A DNA stretch of 9,222 nt from Bacteroidia bacterium (GCA_016763665.1 JAESTI010000192.1:1-9222), one strand, 5' to 3'; shown: positions 1-6,902, numbered from the stretch's first letter. Made by a program: numbers and translations. The notes: a model not told the origin generated them from the sequence alone.

Positions 1-294
1 AAGCTTGTCAAAAATCACATCATAAGCAGTGCGAATCGCAAAATGATCATCCACAAAAACAATTTCAACGATACTGCGCTTCATGGCAACAATTCCTGAA
101 AATTGAGATAATAATACAGCTATTAAACTTCCCCAAATACCGATATGAAGTAGTGATGAATGTCTTGACATCGCATAAAGGATGACCAACATCAACAAAC
201 TAAAAAAAGTAACATATTTTGGTGCGGCATAGGATTGTATCGCATGGAATCTATGTTTTTTCTCAGGATATTTAGTGCTTTTGAAAGATGCCAT
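1..294 (-). CDS. Membrane protein of unknown function, C-terminal part missing (runs off the left edge)
   Basis: The reading frame is open from an ATG at 294 to the window edge, giving 98 residues. The start follows an in-frame TAA with one codon between none (TAA directly precedes ATG), so the N-terminus is well fixed. The protein begins with a basic, hydrophilic stretch (residues 1-25, several Lys, Arg and His). Two hydrophobic segments follow, at about 26-42 (YVTFFSLLMLVILYAM) and 51-70 (IGIWGSLIAVLLSQFSGIVA), which form a probable membrane hairpin. Next comes a soluble strand-like stretch, KRSIVEIVFVDDHFAIRT. That layout, two helices and then alternating hydrophobic and polar strands, resembles bacterial PH-domain (YcxB-like) membrane proteins, but too little is visible to name a family. 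It lies head to head with the kelch gene. No ribosome-binding site is visible; the start context is AT-rich. Confidence 0.75.
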   Translation of the reverse strand, partial: MASFKSTKYPEKKHRFHAIQSYAAPKYVTFFSLLMLVILYAMSRHSSLLHIGIWGSLIAVLLSQFSGIVAMKRSIVEIVFVDDHFAIRTAYDVIFDKL

Positions 295-310
295 TTATTT
301 AGGATATTTG
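280..310 (+). promoter_or_regulatory. Candidate Bacteroidota-type promoter for the kelch gene
   Basis: TTTG at 280-283, a 19-base spacer, then GATATTTG at 303-310. This differs from the Bacteroidota consensus (TTTG, 19-21 bases, TAnnTTTG) at one position of the -7 element. Transcription would start near 317, about 17 bases before the ATG at 334. The promoter overlaps the first codons of the divergent membrane-protein gene, so the two starts may interfere. The match is by eye in AT-rich DNA. Confidence 0.45.
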
Positions 311-333
311 GTAAAGTTATTAATTATAAACAG

Positions 334-1638
334 ATGAAGTATTGGTATTCATTATTCCTGGTTTTAAGTATTTCCTTATCATCTATTGCCCAAAATGGCT
401 GGGACTGGCAAGTTCTTGCTGATATGCCTGAACCAGTTAGCAACAATGCAGTAACTATTGCAGAAGTAAATGGGGTACAGCATGTTTATTCTTTTGCAGG
501 TATAGATTCTACAAAAAAATATTCAGGAATACATTTACAGGCTTTCAGGTATAACACCATTACCAATATTTGGGATACCATTCCATCTTTGCCAGATACA
601 ATGGGAAAAATTGCTGTCGGAGCAAGTACTGTTAAAAACAAAATATACATCATTGGCGGATATCATGTATTTAGTGATGGAACTGAAAAATCATCTCATT
701 TGGTTCACATTTATGACCCGGAAACGAATACCTATACTGAAGGAGCACCAATTCCTATTTCTATAGATGATCATGTACAACTGGTTTGGAGAGACAGCTT
801 GATATATATTATTACAGGCTGGAGTGATAATGGAAACGTTAATGATGTTCAAATTTATAATCCAACTGCAGATTCTTGGCTGGTTGGGTTATCAACTCCA
901 AATTCGTCATCCAGTAAAGTGTTTGGTGGCTCAGGTGTGATAATAAATGACGCTATATATTATTTAGGAGGAGCTTCTGATTGGGACGGTTCAACATTCC
1001 CTGTAACAACTACTTTAAGACAAGGAGTAATTAACCCTAATGATCCTACTGATATTGCCTGGGAACAGCTCAATACAAATCCTTATGATGATGGATACAG
1101 AATGGCTTGTACGAATCACTGGGGAAAAGCTCTTTGGATTGGCGGTTCTAGTGAATCATATAATTATGATGGCATTGCTTATTCTGACAACTCTCCTGTT
1201 GATCCCCATAACAGGATTTTGATGTACAATACTGTGGATTCTTCCTGGACAGAATTTGATTCAACAACTTATAGTGTAATGGATCTAAGAGGGATCGCAA
1301 AGTTAGATGAAAATAATTTTATCATTGCCGGAGGGATGTTAAATAACCAAAAAGTGAGCAATAAGACTTATCAACTTACTTATACAGAAACTTTAGGAAT
1401 GAACATTGCAAAGAGAGAGAATGATATCAGCATATATCCTAATCCTACATCTGATAAAATAAATGTTAGTTTTTCTGAAAAAGTTACCAAAATTCATATT
1501 ATCGATCAATTAGGAAGAATAGTGATATATTCCAAAACAACAAGTTCCATTGATGTTTCTACCCTTCCTCCTGCCTTATATTTATTAACAGTGTTTTATG
1601 ATGGAGGAGTTGATACTACTTCATTTATTGTAGAATGA
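334..1638 (+). CDS. Secreted six-repeat kelch propeller protein with T9SS sorting domain
   Basis: The protein has 434 residues. The ATG at 334 is chosen over an upstream in-frame ATG at 235 because it begins a clean signal peptide, MKYWYSLFLVLSISLSSIAQ, cleaved near residue 20, and because the longer form would overlap the divergent gene. About six kelch units follow. The glycine pairs or near pairs sit in SFAG (53-56), YIIGGY (105-110), YIITGW (158-163), YYLGG (209-213), LWIGGS (267-272) and FIIAGG (329-334). Most are followed by a Tyr...Trp strand such as IYNPTADSW. The N-terminal strand WDWQVLADMP probably closes the ring with the last unit, giving one six-bladed propeller. Residues about 363-434 are a type-A T9SS sorting domain (ISIYPNPTSDKINV, DQLGRIV, PPALYLLTV), so the protein should be secreted across the outer membrane or surface-anchored. 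The ligand is unknown. Six-bladed kelch proteins include NanM-type sialate mutarotases, but nothing here proves a catalytic role. Confidence 0.9.
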   Translation: MKYWYSLFLVLSISLSSIAQNGWDWQVLADMPEPVSNNAVTIAEVNGVQHVYSFAGIDSTKKYSGIHLQAFRYNTITNIWDTIPSLPDTMGKIAVGASTVKNKIYIIGGYHVFSDGTEKSSHLVHIYDPETNTYTEGAPIPISIDDHVQLVWRDSLIYIITGWSDNGNVNDVQIYNPTADSWLVGLSTPNSSSSKVFGGSGVIINDAIYYLGGASDWDGSTFPVTTTLRQGVINPNDPTDIAWEQLNTNPYDDGYRMACTNHWGKALWIGGSSESYNYDGIAYSDNSPVDPHNRILMYNTVDSSWTEFDSTTYSVMDLRGIAKLDENNFIIAGGMLNNQKVSNKTYQLTYTETLGMNIAKRENDISIYPNPTSDKINVSFSEKVTKIHIIDQLGRIVIYSKTTSSIDVSTLPPALYLLTVFYDGGVDTTSFIVE

Positions 1639-1665
1639 TCTAAGTAAAATGCGGTACTAAATTTA

Positions 1666-1687
1666 CCAATCAGAGGGTATTGATTGG
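1666..1687. repeat. Perfect 7-bp inverted repeat between the kelch and siaC-like genes
   Basis: CCAATCA at 1666-1672 and TGATTGG at 1681-1687 are exact reverse complements separated by 8 bases (GAGGGTAT). No T-tract follows on either strand, so it is not a canonical intrinsic terminator. It could be an operator for the downstream gene or an mRNA stem after the kelch stop. A weak candidate promoter element, TACTTTTA, lies at 1703-1710, just downstream. Confidence 0.45.
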
Positions 1688-1717
1688 CATTAAGGAGTTT
1701 CGTACTTTTATATTATC

Positions 1718-2092
1718 ATGAAGGCTATGCAGATTCCCGGTACAGATAGTACTTTAAATGTTGTTTTTTATGCAGAAGACAATATTTTAGAGATTTCCGG
1801 TTCTTCCCTACCGCTTGATGCAAAAGAGTTTTACCAACCTATTATTCATTGGATCAATCAATATGCTAATGCTTATTTGAAAAATATCAAAGTTGTGTTT
1901 CAATTGAACTATTTTAATACTGCTTCCGCCAGGTATTTATTGGATATTATGGTTGGTGTGGATGGGTTTATTACTGATGGCAAAAACGCAAAAATTCTCT
2001 GGTATTATGACAAAGATGATTTTGAAATGCTGGAAAGCGGAGAAGAATTTGCTGAGTTGGTCGCTGTTCCTTTTGAATATCGGACTTATTAA
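1718..2092 (+). CDS. SiaC-family regulatory phosphoprotein (DUF1987, PF09345)
   Basis: The protein is a 124-residue, cytosolic, single-domain protein of the family's usual length. The family pattern is visible: the N-terminal IPGTDSTLNV, an acidic strand, the LPLDAKEFYQPIIHWI helix, then LNYFNTASARYLLDI and the ILWYYDKDD strand. In Pseudomonas aeruginosa, SiaC is reversibly phosphorylated on Thr68 by the kinase SiaB and the phosphatase SiaA, and the unphosphorylated form activates the diguanylate cyclase SiaD. Here the threonine of the YFNT motif is also residue 68, so the switch residue is kept. No kinase, PP2C-type phosphatase or cyclase gene is next to it, so its partners must lie elsewhere. 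It is 79 bases from the kelch gene and may be co-transcribed or have its own promoter. An AAGGAG at 1692-1697 is too far from the ATG (20 bases) to act as its ribosome-binding site. A role in c-di-GMP or sigma-factor signalling in this organism is inference. Confidence 0.85.
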   Translation: MKAMQIPGTDSTLNVVFYAEDNILEISGSSLPLDAKEFYQPIIHWINQYANAYLKNIKVVFQLNYFNTASARYLLDIMVGVDGFITDGKNAKILWYYDKDDFEMLESGEEFAELVAVPFEYRTY

Positions 2093-2167
2093 TGCCTTAG
2101 TTTTCTAAAATTCTATAGTCATTAATAATATGTAAGGTACTATATTCTCTACGTGCCGACAATTGAT

Positions 2168-3844
2168 CTAGCGAATTATTATTTTCTTGGTTATCAAGGA
2201 TTTGACGCTATAGAGCGTTGCAAAATAAACTCCTGAATCAAGATTTTCTATTTTATAAATAGAATTAATCGATTCTTTTTCATCTACAAAAACTTTTTTC
2301 CCGAGCATGTCTAGCACTTCAATCCGTATAAATTGAATACTCTTACTATTAGAAACATCAATATAAATATATTTTTCACCGGGATTTGGATAAATTGATA
2401 TGTATTCTTTAATGGCCTCCTCTGCCGAACCACTTGTTGATAGTTGAATAGACTCGCATTTTTTATGAATTGTACAATTATTGGTTGCGCTTAAACAAAC
2501 CGTATAAGTGCCTTCTGCAGAATATGTATGAGTTGGATCAGAGGAAGAATCTGTATTGCCGTCACCAAAAACCCAACTATAACTATCTGCCTTTACAGAG
2601 GTATTCTCAAAAATAACAGTTAAACCTGATATGCTATTGTTAAAGTTGGCAGTAGGTCCTATACAACCATTTAAAATATCCCAACTAAGTGTTTCTTTAT
2701 GGTTTGTCAAATGATCTGGGTCTCTCGTTGTTGTAATTGTGTCAACCACTGTATAAGACAATGTATGAAGCCCTAGGCTTGTAGTGTTTGTATCAAATAT
2801 GAAAACAGAAGTATCCGTTGCAACAACTGAACCATCCAAAAGCCACTCAGAATGAAGAGTATTAGGATTGGGTTTTAGTAAATCTATGTTGAACGTTATT
2901 TTGGGAGTTTGACTATCTAAAGTGTCTGAAATTTGAATTGGGGAATAATTTTCAATGATAGTGGTTAAATCATGGAATATTTCTATGAATTCCTGTGTGC
3001 AGACTTCACAAAAATCATATCCAAGCACCCTCATTTTACAGTAGTTTTTAGGCCGATAGCAATCTACAGTATTATACGAAGCTCCCTCGAACAAACCAAC
3101 AACATTGTTGTAGGAGGAAATCTCAGGGGTTGGAATAGTGGTGGTATCATTGATCCAAATATTCCATCTGATTAGACTCCTATCGGTCTCTGCTGTAGTA
3201 TTGGCTTTTTCCCTACAGCTTGTACCGCCATTAAAGTCATACTCATCAGCTAAGTTTGCAAATGAATGTCCAATTTCATGTATTGCAATTTCCGCACTGG
3301 ATGCGTGGGTTGATACGGTGGCATGAGTTCCTCCTGACCCGCCATAAATAGAACTATTGACAACTATAATTGTCTGATCATATGCCGGAAAATTATCAGC
3401 TAAAACATCTGACACAACCGAACTATTTAAACATACCAATAGTCTATGGATCCCACCGTAATCAAAAGTGCAACCAAAGTAATTATCAACATCTGCAATT
3501 GGTACTCCCCCAGGTTCATCAGAGGCAGTACCAGGGTGGTCTGCACCTGATTCGTTAGAAGGTACTTTGACTGCAAAAAAATTAAACAACTCGCTGTATT
3601 CTGAAAAAGGAGATGTTTCCAATAATTCGGTTATTATAACATTGACATCACTTATATAAGTACTCAATTCTGAACTGGTGTAACCATCACTTAAAAAAAC
3701 AAAATTAATTCGGTCATCGAGTGAACCTGTTTTAATAATCGTGTCTACGGGAAAAGTTTGCGCAGACAACGAAGTACTAGCAACCCAATAAAGGATGCAA
3801 ACAATAAGAGTTGCGCTAAATTTAAATTTACTTAGTTTTTTCAT
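2168..3844 (-). CDS. Secreted M64-family zinc peptidase with PKD and T9SS sorting domains
   Basis: The protein has 558 residues. It starts with a signal peptide (about 1-28, ending SLSA before QT). The peptidase domain covers roughly 30-300: the LDDRINFVFLSDGYT entry motif typical of IgA-peptidase M64 (PF09471) sits at 42-56, and the zinc site HEIGHSFANLADEY at 189-202 gives His189, Glu190, His193 and Asp200. A CxxC pair lies at 279-282, within the C-terminal part of the catalytic region. A beta-rich stretch of unassigned type follows (about 305-390). Then comes a PKD domain (about 397-468, with WVFGDGNTDSSSDPTHTYS) and a T9SS sorting domain (about 482-558, with ISIYPNPG, EVLDMLGKKVF, NLDSGVYFATLY and the basic end KKIIIR). 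It should act outside the cell or on its surface; the substrate is unknown. The family name comes from an IgA-cleaving enzyme, but no host link is implied here. It starts 2 bases after the stop of the lipoprotein gene, so the pair is probably translated from one mRNA. Confidence 0.92.
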   Translation of the reverse strand: MKKLSKFKFSATLIVCILYWVASTSLSAQTFPVDTIIKTGSLDDRINFVFLSDGYTSSELSTYISDVNVIITELLETSPFSEYSELFNFFAVKVPSNESGADHPGTASDEPGGVPIADVDNYFGCTFDYGGIHRLLVCLNSSVVSDVLADNFPAYDQTIIVVNSSIYGGSGGTHATVSTHASSAEIAIHEIGHSFANLADEYDFNGGTSCREKANTTAETDRSLIRWNIWINDTTTIPTPEISSYNNVVGLFEGASYNTVDCYRPKNYCKMRVLGYDFCEVCTQEFIEIFHDLTTIIENYSPIQISDTLDSQTPKITFNIDLLKPNPNTLHSEWLLDGSVVATDTSVFIFDTNTTSLGLHTLSYTVVDTITTTRDPDHLTNHKETLSWDILNGCIGPTANFNNSISGLTVIFENTSVKADSYSWVFGDGNTDSSSDPTHTYSAEGTYTVCLSATNNCTIHKKCESIQLSTSGSAEEAIKEYISIYPNPGEKYIYIDVSNSKSIQFIRIEVLDMLGKKVFVDEKESINSIYKIENLDSGVYFATLYSVKSLITKKIIIR

Positions 3845-3846
3845 TA

Positions 3847-4377
3847 TTAAAATGTTATAGGTATTTCTATAATCTTATTTAATGTAAGCTCAGAGTCAAT
3901 TTTTTCAAACCCTATGGTCTTGATTTTATTATCGTATTGAATCCTGATCGTGAAGTCAGCTTCTTTTCTCTTGATCATTGTGGTTTCAAATTTTCCTTCT
4001 TCACTACTATATTCGAGTGAATATTCCAATGGATGGGGAATTACTCTTGTGAAAAGCACCTGATGCTTGCTGTCATAGAAAGTGCATAGAAGATGATCTT
4101 CCTCTAATTGATATTCTAACTGGTTTGGTGTTTTTAGCTTTCCATCCCGAACTTTTTGATTTGCAATACTGATAGCTTCAGAACCATCTTCCTCTTTTGT
4201 ATGTAAAAATGTTATAAATACTATCTTTTCAGTACTATTTGCATTTTGCTTGGATTTCTCATTTTTAGATTTATTAGTGGAGGATATATTATTCTCAGTG
4301 GTTTTGTTTTTTGCAGTAAAACAACTAGTAACTATCAATGCGCTTAAAAGATAAAGGAACCCCGTTGTCATTCTCAT
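3847..4377 (-). CDS. Lipoprotein of unknown function, paired with the M64 peptidase
   Basis: The protein has 176 residues from the ATG at 4377. The frame can be extended six codons to a TTG at 4395, but the ATG gives the better signal sequence, MRMTTGFLYLLSALIVTSC; another ATG two codons later also works. The lipobox is VTSC with the lipidated cysteine at residue 19. A hydrophilic linker rich in Lys, Asn, Thr and Ser (about 22-51) follows, then a globular, mostly beta-stranded domain with no other cysteine apart from one in LLCTFYD. I recognise no family. The linker suggests a domain held away from the membrane in the periplasm or at the surface. The stop lies 2 bases before the start of the secreted peptidase, so a shared role (partner, inhibitor or anchor) is a fair inference but unproven. 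No good promoter was found upstream. Confidence 0.8.
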   Translation of the reverse strand: MRMTTGFLYLLSALIVTSCFTAKNKTTENNISSTNKSKNEKSKQNANSTEKIVFITFLHTKEEDGSEAISIANQKVRDGKLKTPNQLEYQLEEDHLLCTFYDSKHQVLFTRVIPHPLEYSLEYSSEEGKFETTMIKRKEADFTIRIQYDNKIKTIGFEKIDSELTLNKIIEIPITF

Positions 4378-4562
4378 AATTATATCAATGTTCAATTATA
4401 ATAAAGTAAATTACAACTTTTTATAGACTAAAAAAAATCCTCTCTAGCTCAAGCATCCGATTGTGTCCTATATTAGATTCCTACTGTTTATTTTAAGCTC
4501 TAACGTACCAAAAAGCTATATTTGAAATCACATGAATCGAAAATATAAATTTAGAAATTTTA
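4378..4562. other. AT-rich intergenic stretch upstream of the lipoprotein gene
   Basis: No open frame of note occurs here. On the plus strand, TATATTTG at 4517-4524 matches the -7 promoter consensus exactly, but it has no good -33 partner and no plus-strand gene follows, so it may be chance. CAAGCATCCGATTGTG at 4450-4465 is an imperfect palindrome. Any promoter for the lipoprotein-peptidase pair must lie in this stretch or further upstream, but no convincing one is visible on the minus strand. Confidence 0.3.
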
Positions 4563-4618
4563 CTGGCACAAGCTGTTACTTCCACCAGTGGGCTTAGACA
4601 CGGTCAGCCTGGCAGGAG
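4563..4618. repeat. GC-rich island with internal stems, possible remnant of a repeated element
   Basis: By hand count 33 of 56 bases are G or C (59%), whereas the neighbouring 180 bases are strongly AT-rich. CTGGCA occurs at both ends (4563-4568 and 4609-4614), 46 bases apart, as if one unit of a tandem repeat survived. Inside, CCAC (4582-4585) can pair with GTGG (4588-4591), and AAGC (4570-4573) with GCTT (4592-4595), leaving an unpaired bulge on one side. The island abuts the lpxB stop codon. On the minus strand it could be a weak transcript-end structure, but no T-tract follows directly. No copy elsewhere in the window was noticed. Confidence 0.4.
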
Positions 4619-4619
4619 T

Positions 4620-5726
4620 TTAATTCAATTCTTCAAAAATTATTTTTGCCGCTTTTTCCGATGAAGGTTCCTCCAATTCAAGGTCATCTTGCAGCATTTT
4701 ATAATTTTCTAGCATCTCAATTTTATAGTCAGAATCATTAAGGATTCTCCTTAATTCTTCGGTTACACTATTTGGGTTAAATTGATCTTGAATTAATTCT
4801 TTAATTACTTCCTTATTCATTATCAAGTTCACTGGAGAAATATAATCCACCTTGATCACCATCTTGGCTATTAGGTATGTGAGCAAGCTTGTCTTGTAAC
4901 ATACTATTTGAGGGACATCAAGTAAAGCAGCTTCCAAATTGGCAGTCCCTGAAGTTATGATTGCCGCATCTGAAGATGAAAGTAGATCGTAAGTTTTATC
5001 AATAACTATTTTAACTGAATCGGTAATAAATGGTTCATAAATATTTTTATCCATTGATGATAGCCCGCAAATCACAAAAGTATGATCAGGGAATTGACTT
5101 TTCACAGAAGTCATCACGTTTAATGTTTTTGTGATCTCCTGCTTTCTGCTTCCGGGAAGTAATGCTATAATTGGATCTATCCCTAACTGGTTTTCCGAAA
5201 TGAAATTTTCATCCTTTTTAAAGCTGTTGATCTCTTCAATTAAAGGATGTCCTATATAATCTGCTTCGTAATTGTATTTCTTGTAAAAATCCCTTTCAAA
5301 GGGAAAAATCGTAAAAACACGATCAACAGCTTTTTTTATAATTTCAACTCTTGATGTATTCCACGCCCATATTTTCGGAGAGATATAATAATATACTTTT
5401 AGGCCATTGGTTTTGGAAAATTGTGCAATTCGCAGATTAAATCCGGGGTAATCTACTAGTATGAGTGCATCTGGATTGTAACTCAATACATCCTGTTTGC
5501 ATTGTTTTAGATTTTTCTTGATCTCAAATAAGTGAGTAAACACCTCCCAGAAACCCATATATGAGATGTCTTTATAGTGCTTGACAAGAGTGCCCCCTAT
5601 CACTCTCATCTTATCTCCACCCCAAAACCTGAATTCAGCATTGGAGTCGTAATTCTTTAATGCCTTCATCAAATTAGAAGCATGAAGGTCGCCTGAAGCC
5701 TCACCTGCTATTAAATAGTACTTCAT
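4620..5726 (-). CDS. lpxB: Lipid-A-disaccharide synthase
   Basis: The protein has 368 residues, close to the usual GT19 length. The enzyme joins UDP-2,3-diacylglucosamine to lipid X to form the tetra-acylated disaccharide of lipid A, at the cytoplasmic face of the inner membrane. Motifs in order: IAGEASGDLHASNLM (6-20), WGGDKM (35-40), the acidic motif VDYPGFNLR (91-99, Asp92 probably catalytic by family analogy), YISPKIWAWN (114-123), YIGHPL (157-162), LLPGSRKQEI (189-198) and the nucleotide-sugar-binding TSGTANLEAAL (258-268). The ATG at 5726 is the natural start, because IAGEASGD must lie near the N-terminus. It is the last gene of a minus-strand block after surE and a small membrane protein, 93 bases downstream of the latter. 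An 8-base-period repeat array fills the space up to 2 bases before the start codon, and no ribosome-binding site is visible. Confidence 0.97.
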   Translation of the reverse strand: MKYYLIAGEASGDLHASNLMKALKNYDSNAEFRFWGGDKMRVIGGTLVKHYKDISYMGFWEVFTHLFEIKKNLKQCKQDVLSYNPDALILVDYPGFNLRIAQFSKTNGLKVYYYISPKIWAWNTSRVEIIKKAVDRVFTIFPFERDFYKKYNYEADYIGHPLIEEINSFKKDENFISENQLGIDPIIALLPGSRKQEITKTLNVMTSVKSQFPDHTFVICGLSSMDKNIYEPFITDSVKIVIDKTYDLLSSSDAAIITSGTANLEAALLDVPQIVCYKTSLLTYLIAKMVIKVDYISPVNLIMNKEVIKELIQDQFNPNSVTEELRRILNDSDYKIEMLENYKMLQDDLELEEPSSEKAAKIIFEELN

Positions 5727-5728
5727 TG

Positions 5729-5811
5729 TTATTCGTTGAGTCGTAAAATCGGGTATTCGTAAATTCGTATAATATGGGTATCATTCGTATTCATTAGCAT
5801 ATTAGCATCAT
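5729..5811 (-). repeat. Degenerate 8-base-period word array, left copy (modules A and B)
   Basis: Read on the minus strand, module A (5811 to 5783) contains ATGCTAAT twice in tandem and matches module A at 6927-6955 in inverted orientation at 28 of 29 bases. After an 11-base spacer, module B (5771 to 5734) matches 7074-7110, also inverted, at about 33 of 38 positions with one gap. From 5768 down to 5729 it reads as five consecutive 8-base units: ACGAATTT, ACGAATAC, CCGATTTT, ACGACTCA, ACGAATAA. The array then ends 2 bases before the lpxB ATG. Confidence 0.85.
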
Positions 5812-5819
5812 CCTTTTAG

Positions 5820-6113
5820 CTAAATAATGAACTTTAGAAATAATACCATACCTGCATATAGAAACGTGGCCATGAGTACTCCTTTGGCAGATTTGTAGAA
5901 ATCCAATTTTATGAATAGAAAAAATATTGCCAGATTACCGATAACACAAAGGCTTGTTAATGGAGCGTGAATTCTTAGGGAGATCATTAATTCTACAAAT
6001 CTGATCATTTCAAGATAGCCATAGTTATAGAGGTAGATGCAATACATTATTATCATAGGAACAATAATGCCTAATATCAGTCCGGTAATTACAGAATCCC
6101 AATTAACTCTCAA
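5820..6113 (-). CDS. Small three-helix membrane protein between surE and lpxB
   Basis: The protein has 97 residues with three predicted membrane helices at about 8-30 (VITGLILGIIVPMIIMYCIYLY), 50-70 and 77-97, and few charged residues between them. The start is inferred as TTG at 6113: the only in-frame codon between the preceding stop (TGA) and it is ATT, and the next ATG lies inside the first helix. The TTG is upstream of the surE stop, so the two genes overlap by 11 bases, which implies translational coupling to surE. No family is recognised. Its position between surE and lpxB suggests a conserved envelope-related neighbour, but that is inference. Confidence 0.75.
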   Translation of the reverse strand: MRVNWDSVITGLILGIIVPMIIMYCIYLYNYGYLEMIRFVELMISLRIHAPLTSLCVIGNLAIFFLFIKLDFYKSAKGVLMATFLYAGMVLFLKFII

Positions 6114-6876
6114 AATTCAGGTTTTTAAGGTCTTCAAGTGCTTTATAGTCTGTCATATCAAACTGAACAGGAACAATAGTTACATAGTTCCTTTCCAACA
6201 TATGCTCATCTGTATCCGCTTCATCATCTTTGTTTTGATAAAACCCTGTTAGCCAGTAGTATTCGTTGTTATTTTCATCATGCTTTGTCTCAAACTCTTC
6301 TATCCACCTGCCCTTTGCTTGCCTACAAATTTTGATTCCATTTATTTCTGCCAGATCAGCAACTGGAATATTCACATTTAGCAACGTATTTTGGGGTATA
6401 TCATTGTCAAAAATTGTTTCGAGTATTTTTCTGACATATATTTTTGCTGTTTCCAATTCAGCTTCCTGAGACCAGTCTAACAACGAAAATCCTATAGCAG
6501 GAATACCATCAATACCCGCTTCGATAGCAGCGCCCATAGTTCCGGAATAAATTACACTTATTGATGAATTTGATCCATGGTTAATTCCTGCCAAACAAAT
6601 ATCCGGAGAGCAATCCATTAATTTATTCAATGCCAACTTAACACAGTCAGCAGGAGTTCCTGAGCTCTTATATGCAGTTTTAACATCACTAATTTCAACT
6701 TGAGAAACGTAGATCGGTTCATGAACGCTTATTGCATGTCCTTTGCCGGATTGTGGTGAATCAGGAGCTATCAAAAATAGTTCTCCGAAGTCCTTAGCCA
6801 CATCTATCAAGGCTTTTAGGCCCGGAGCATTAATTCCATCATCATTGGTTACTAAAATGGTTCTATCCTTTTTCAC
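6103..6876 (-). CDS. surE: 5'/3'-nucleotidase SurE
   Basis: The protein has 257 residues, the normal length for SurE, a cytosolic metal-dependent phosphatase that removes phosphate from nucleoside 5'- and 3'-monophosphates. The acidic metal site TNDDG (10-14, Asp12 and Asp13) is at the N-terminus. PDSPQSGKGHAIS (38-50) supplies Ser43, GTPADCVKLAL (73-83) follows, and GINHGSN (97-103) supplies Asn99, so all four usual metal ligands are present. YSGTMGAAIEAG (110-121) is also typical. The start is GTG at 6876: an in-frame TAA lies three codons upstream and no ATG occurs before the NDDG motif. AGGG just before the GTG is too close to be an ideal ribosome-binding site. Its last codons overlap the downstream membrane gene. 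A repeat-rich gap of about 220 bases separates it from the upstream EI24-like gene. Confidence 0.96.
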   Translation of the reverse strand: MKKDRTILVTNDDGINAPGLKALIDVAKDFGELFLIAPDSPQSGKGHAISVHEPIYVSQVEISDVKTAYKSSGTPADCVKLALNKLMDCSPDICLAGINHGSNSSISVIYSGTMGAAIEAGIDGIPAIGFSLLDWSQEAELETAKIYVRKILETIFDNDIPQNTLLNVNIPVADLAEINGIKICRQAKGRWIEEFETKHDENNNEYYWLTGFYQNKDDEADTDEHMLERNYVTIVPVQFDMTDYKALEDLKNLNFES

Positions 6877-6902
6877 TTTCCCTGGTTATTCATTGAAGGT
6901 GC

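Noticed and set aside
1..6. HindIII site at the very first bases as proof of a cloning end
   Set aside because: AAGCTT also occurs inside the window (4885-4890 and 8118-8123), so it may be a partial-digest end or chance; it cannot be decided here.
1..84. Partial LuxR-type response regulator starting at the ATG at 84
   Set aside because: The VDDH motif fits, but the same frame continues upstream for 70 codons with two hydrophobic segments and an ATG directly after a stop, so a membrane protein is the better model.
235..333. N-terminal extension of the kelch protein to the ATG at 235
   Set aside because: It would bury the signal peptide behind 33 residues and overlap the divergent gene; the ATG at 334 starts a clean signal peptide.
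2093..2167. Bidirectional terminator between the convergent siaC-like and peptidase genes
   Set aside because: Only short stems (4-5 bp) could be drawn and no T-tract pairs with them.
4517..4524. Plus-strand promoter TATATTTG
   Set aside because: The -7 match is exact, but there is no good -33 element and no plus-strand gene follows; such matches are frequent in AT-rich DNA.
4440..4620. Integron attC site or CRISPR repeat
   Set aside because: The stems do not have attC core sites (GTTRRRY/RYYYAAC), and no repeat-spacer array or integrase or cas gene is present.
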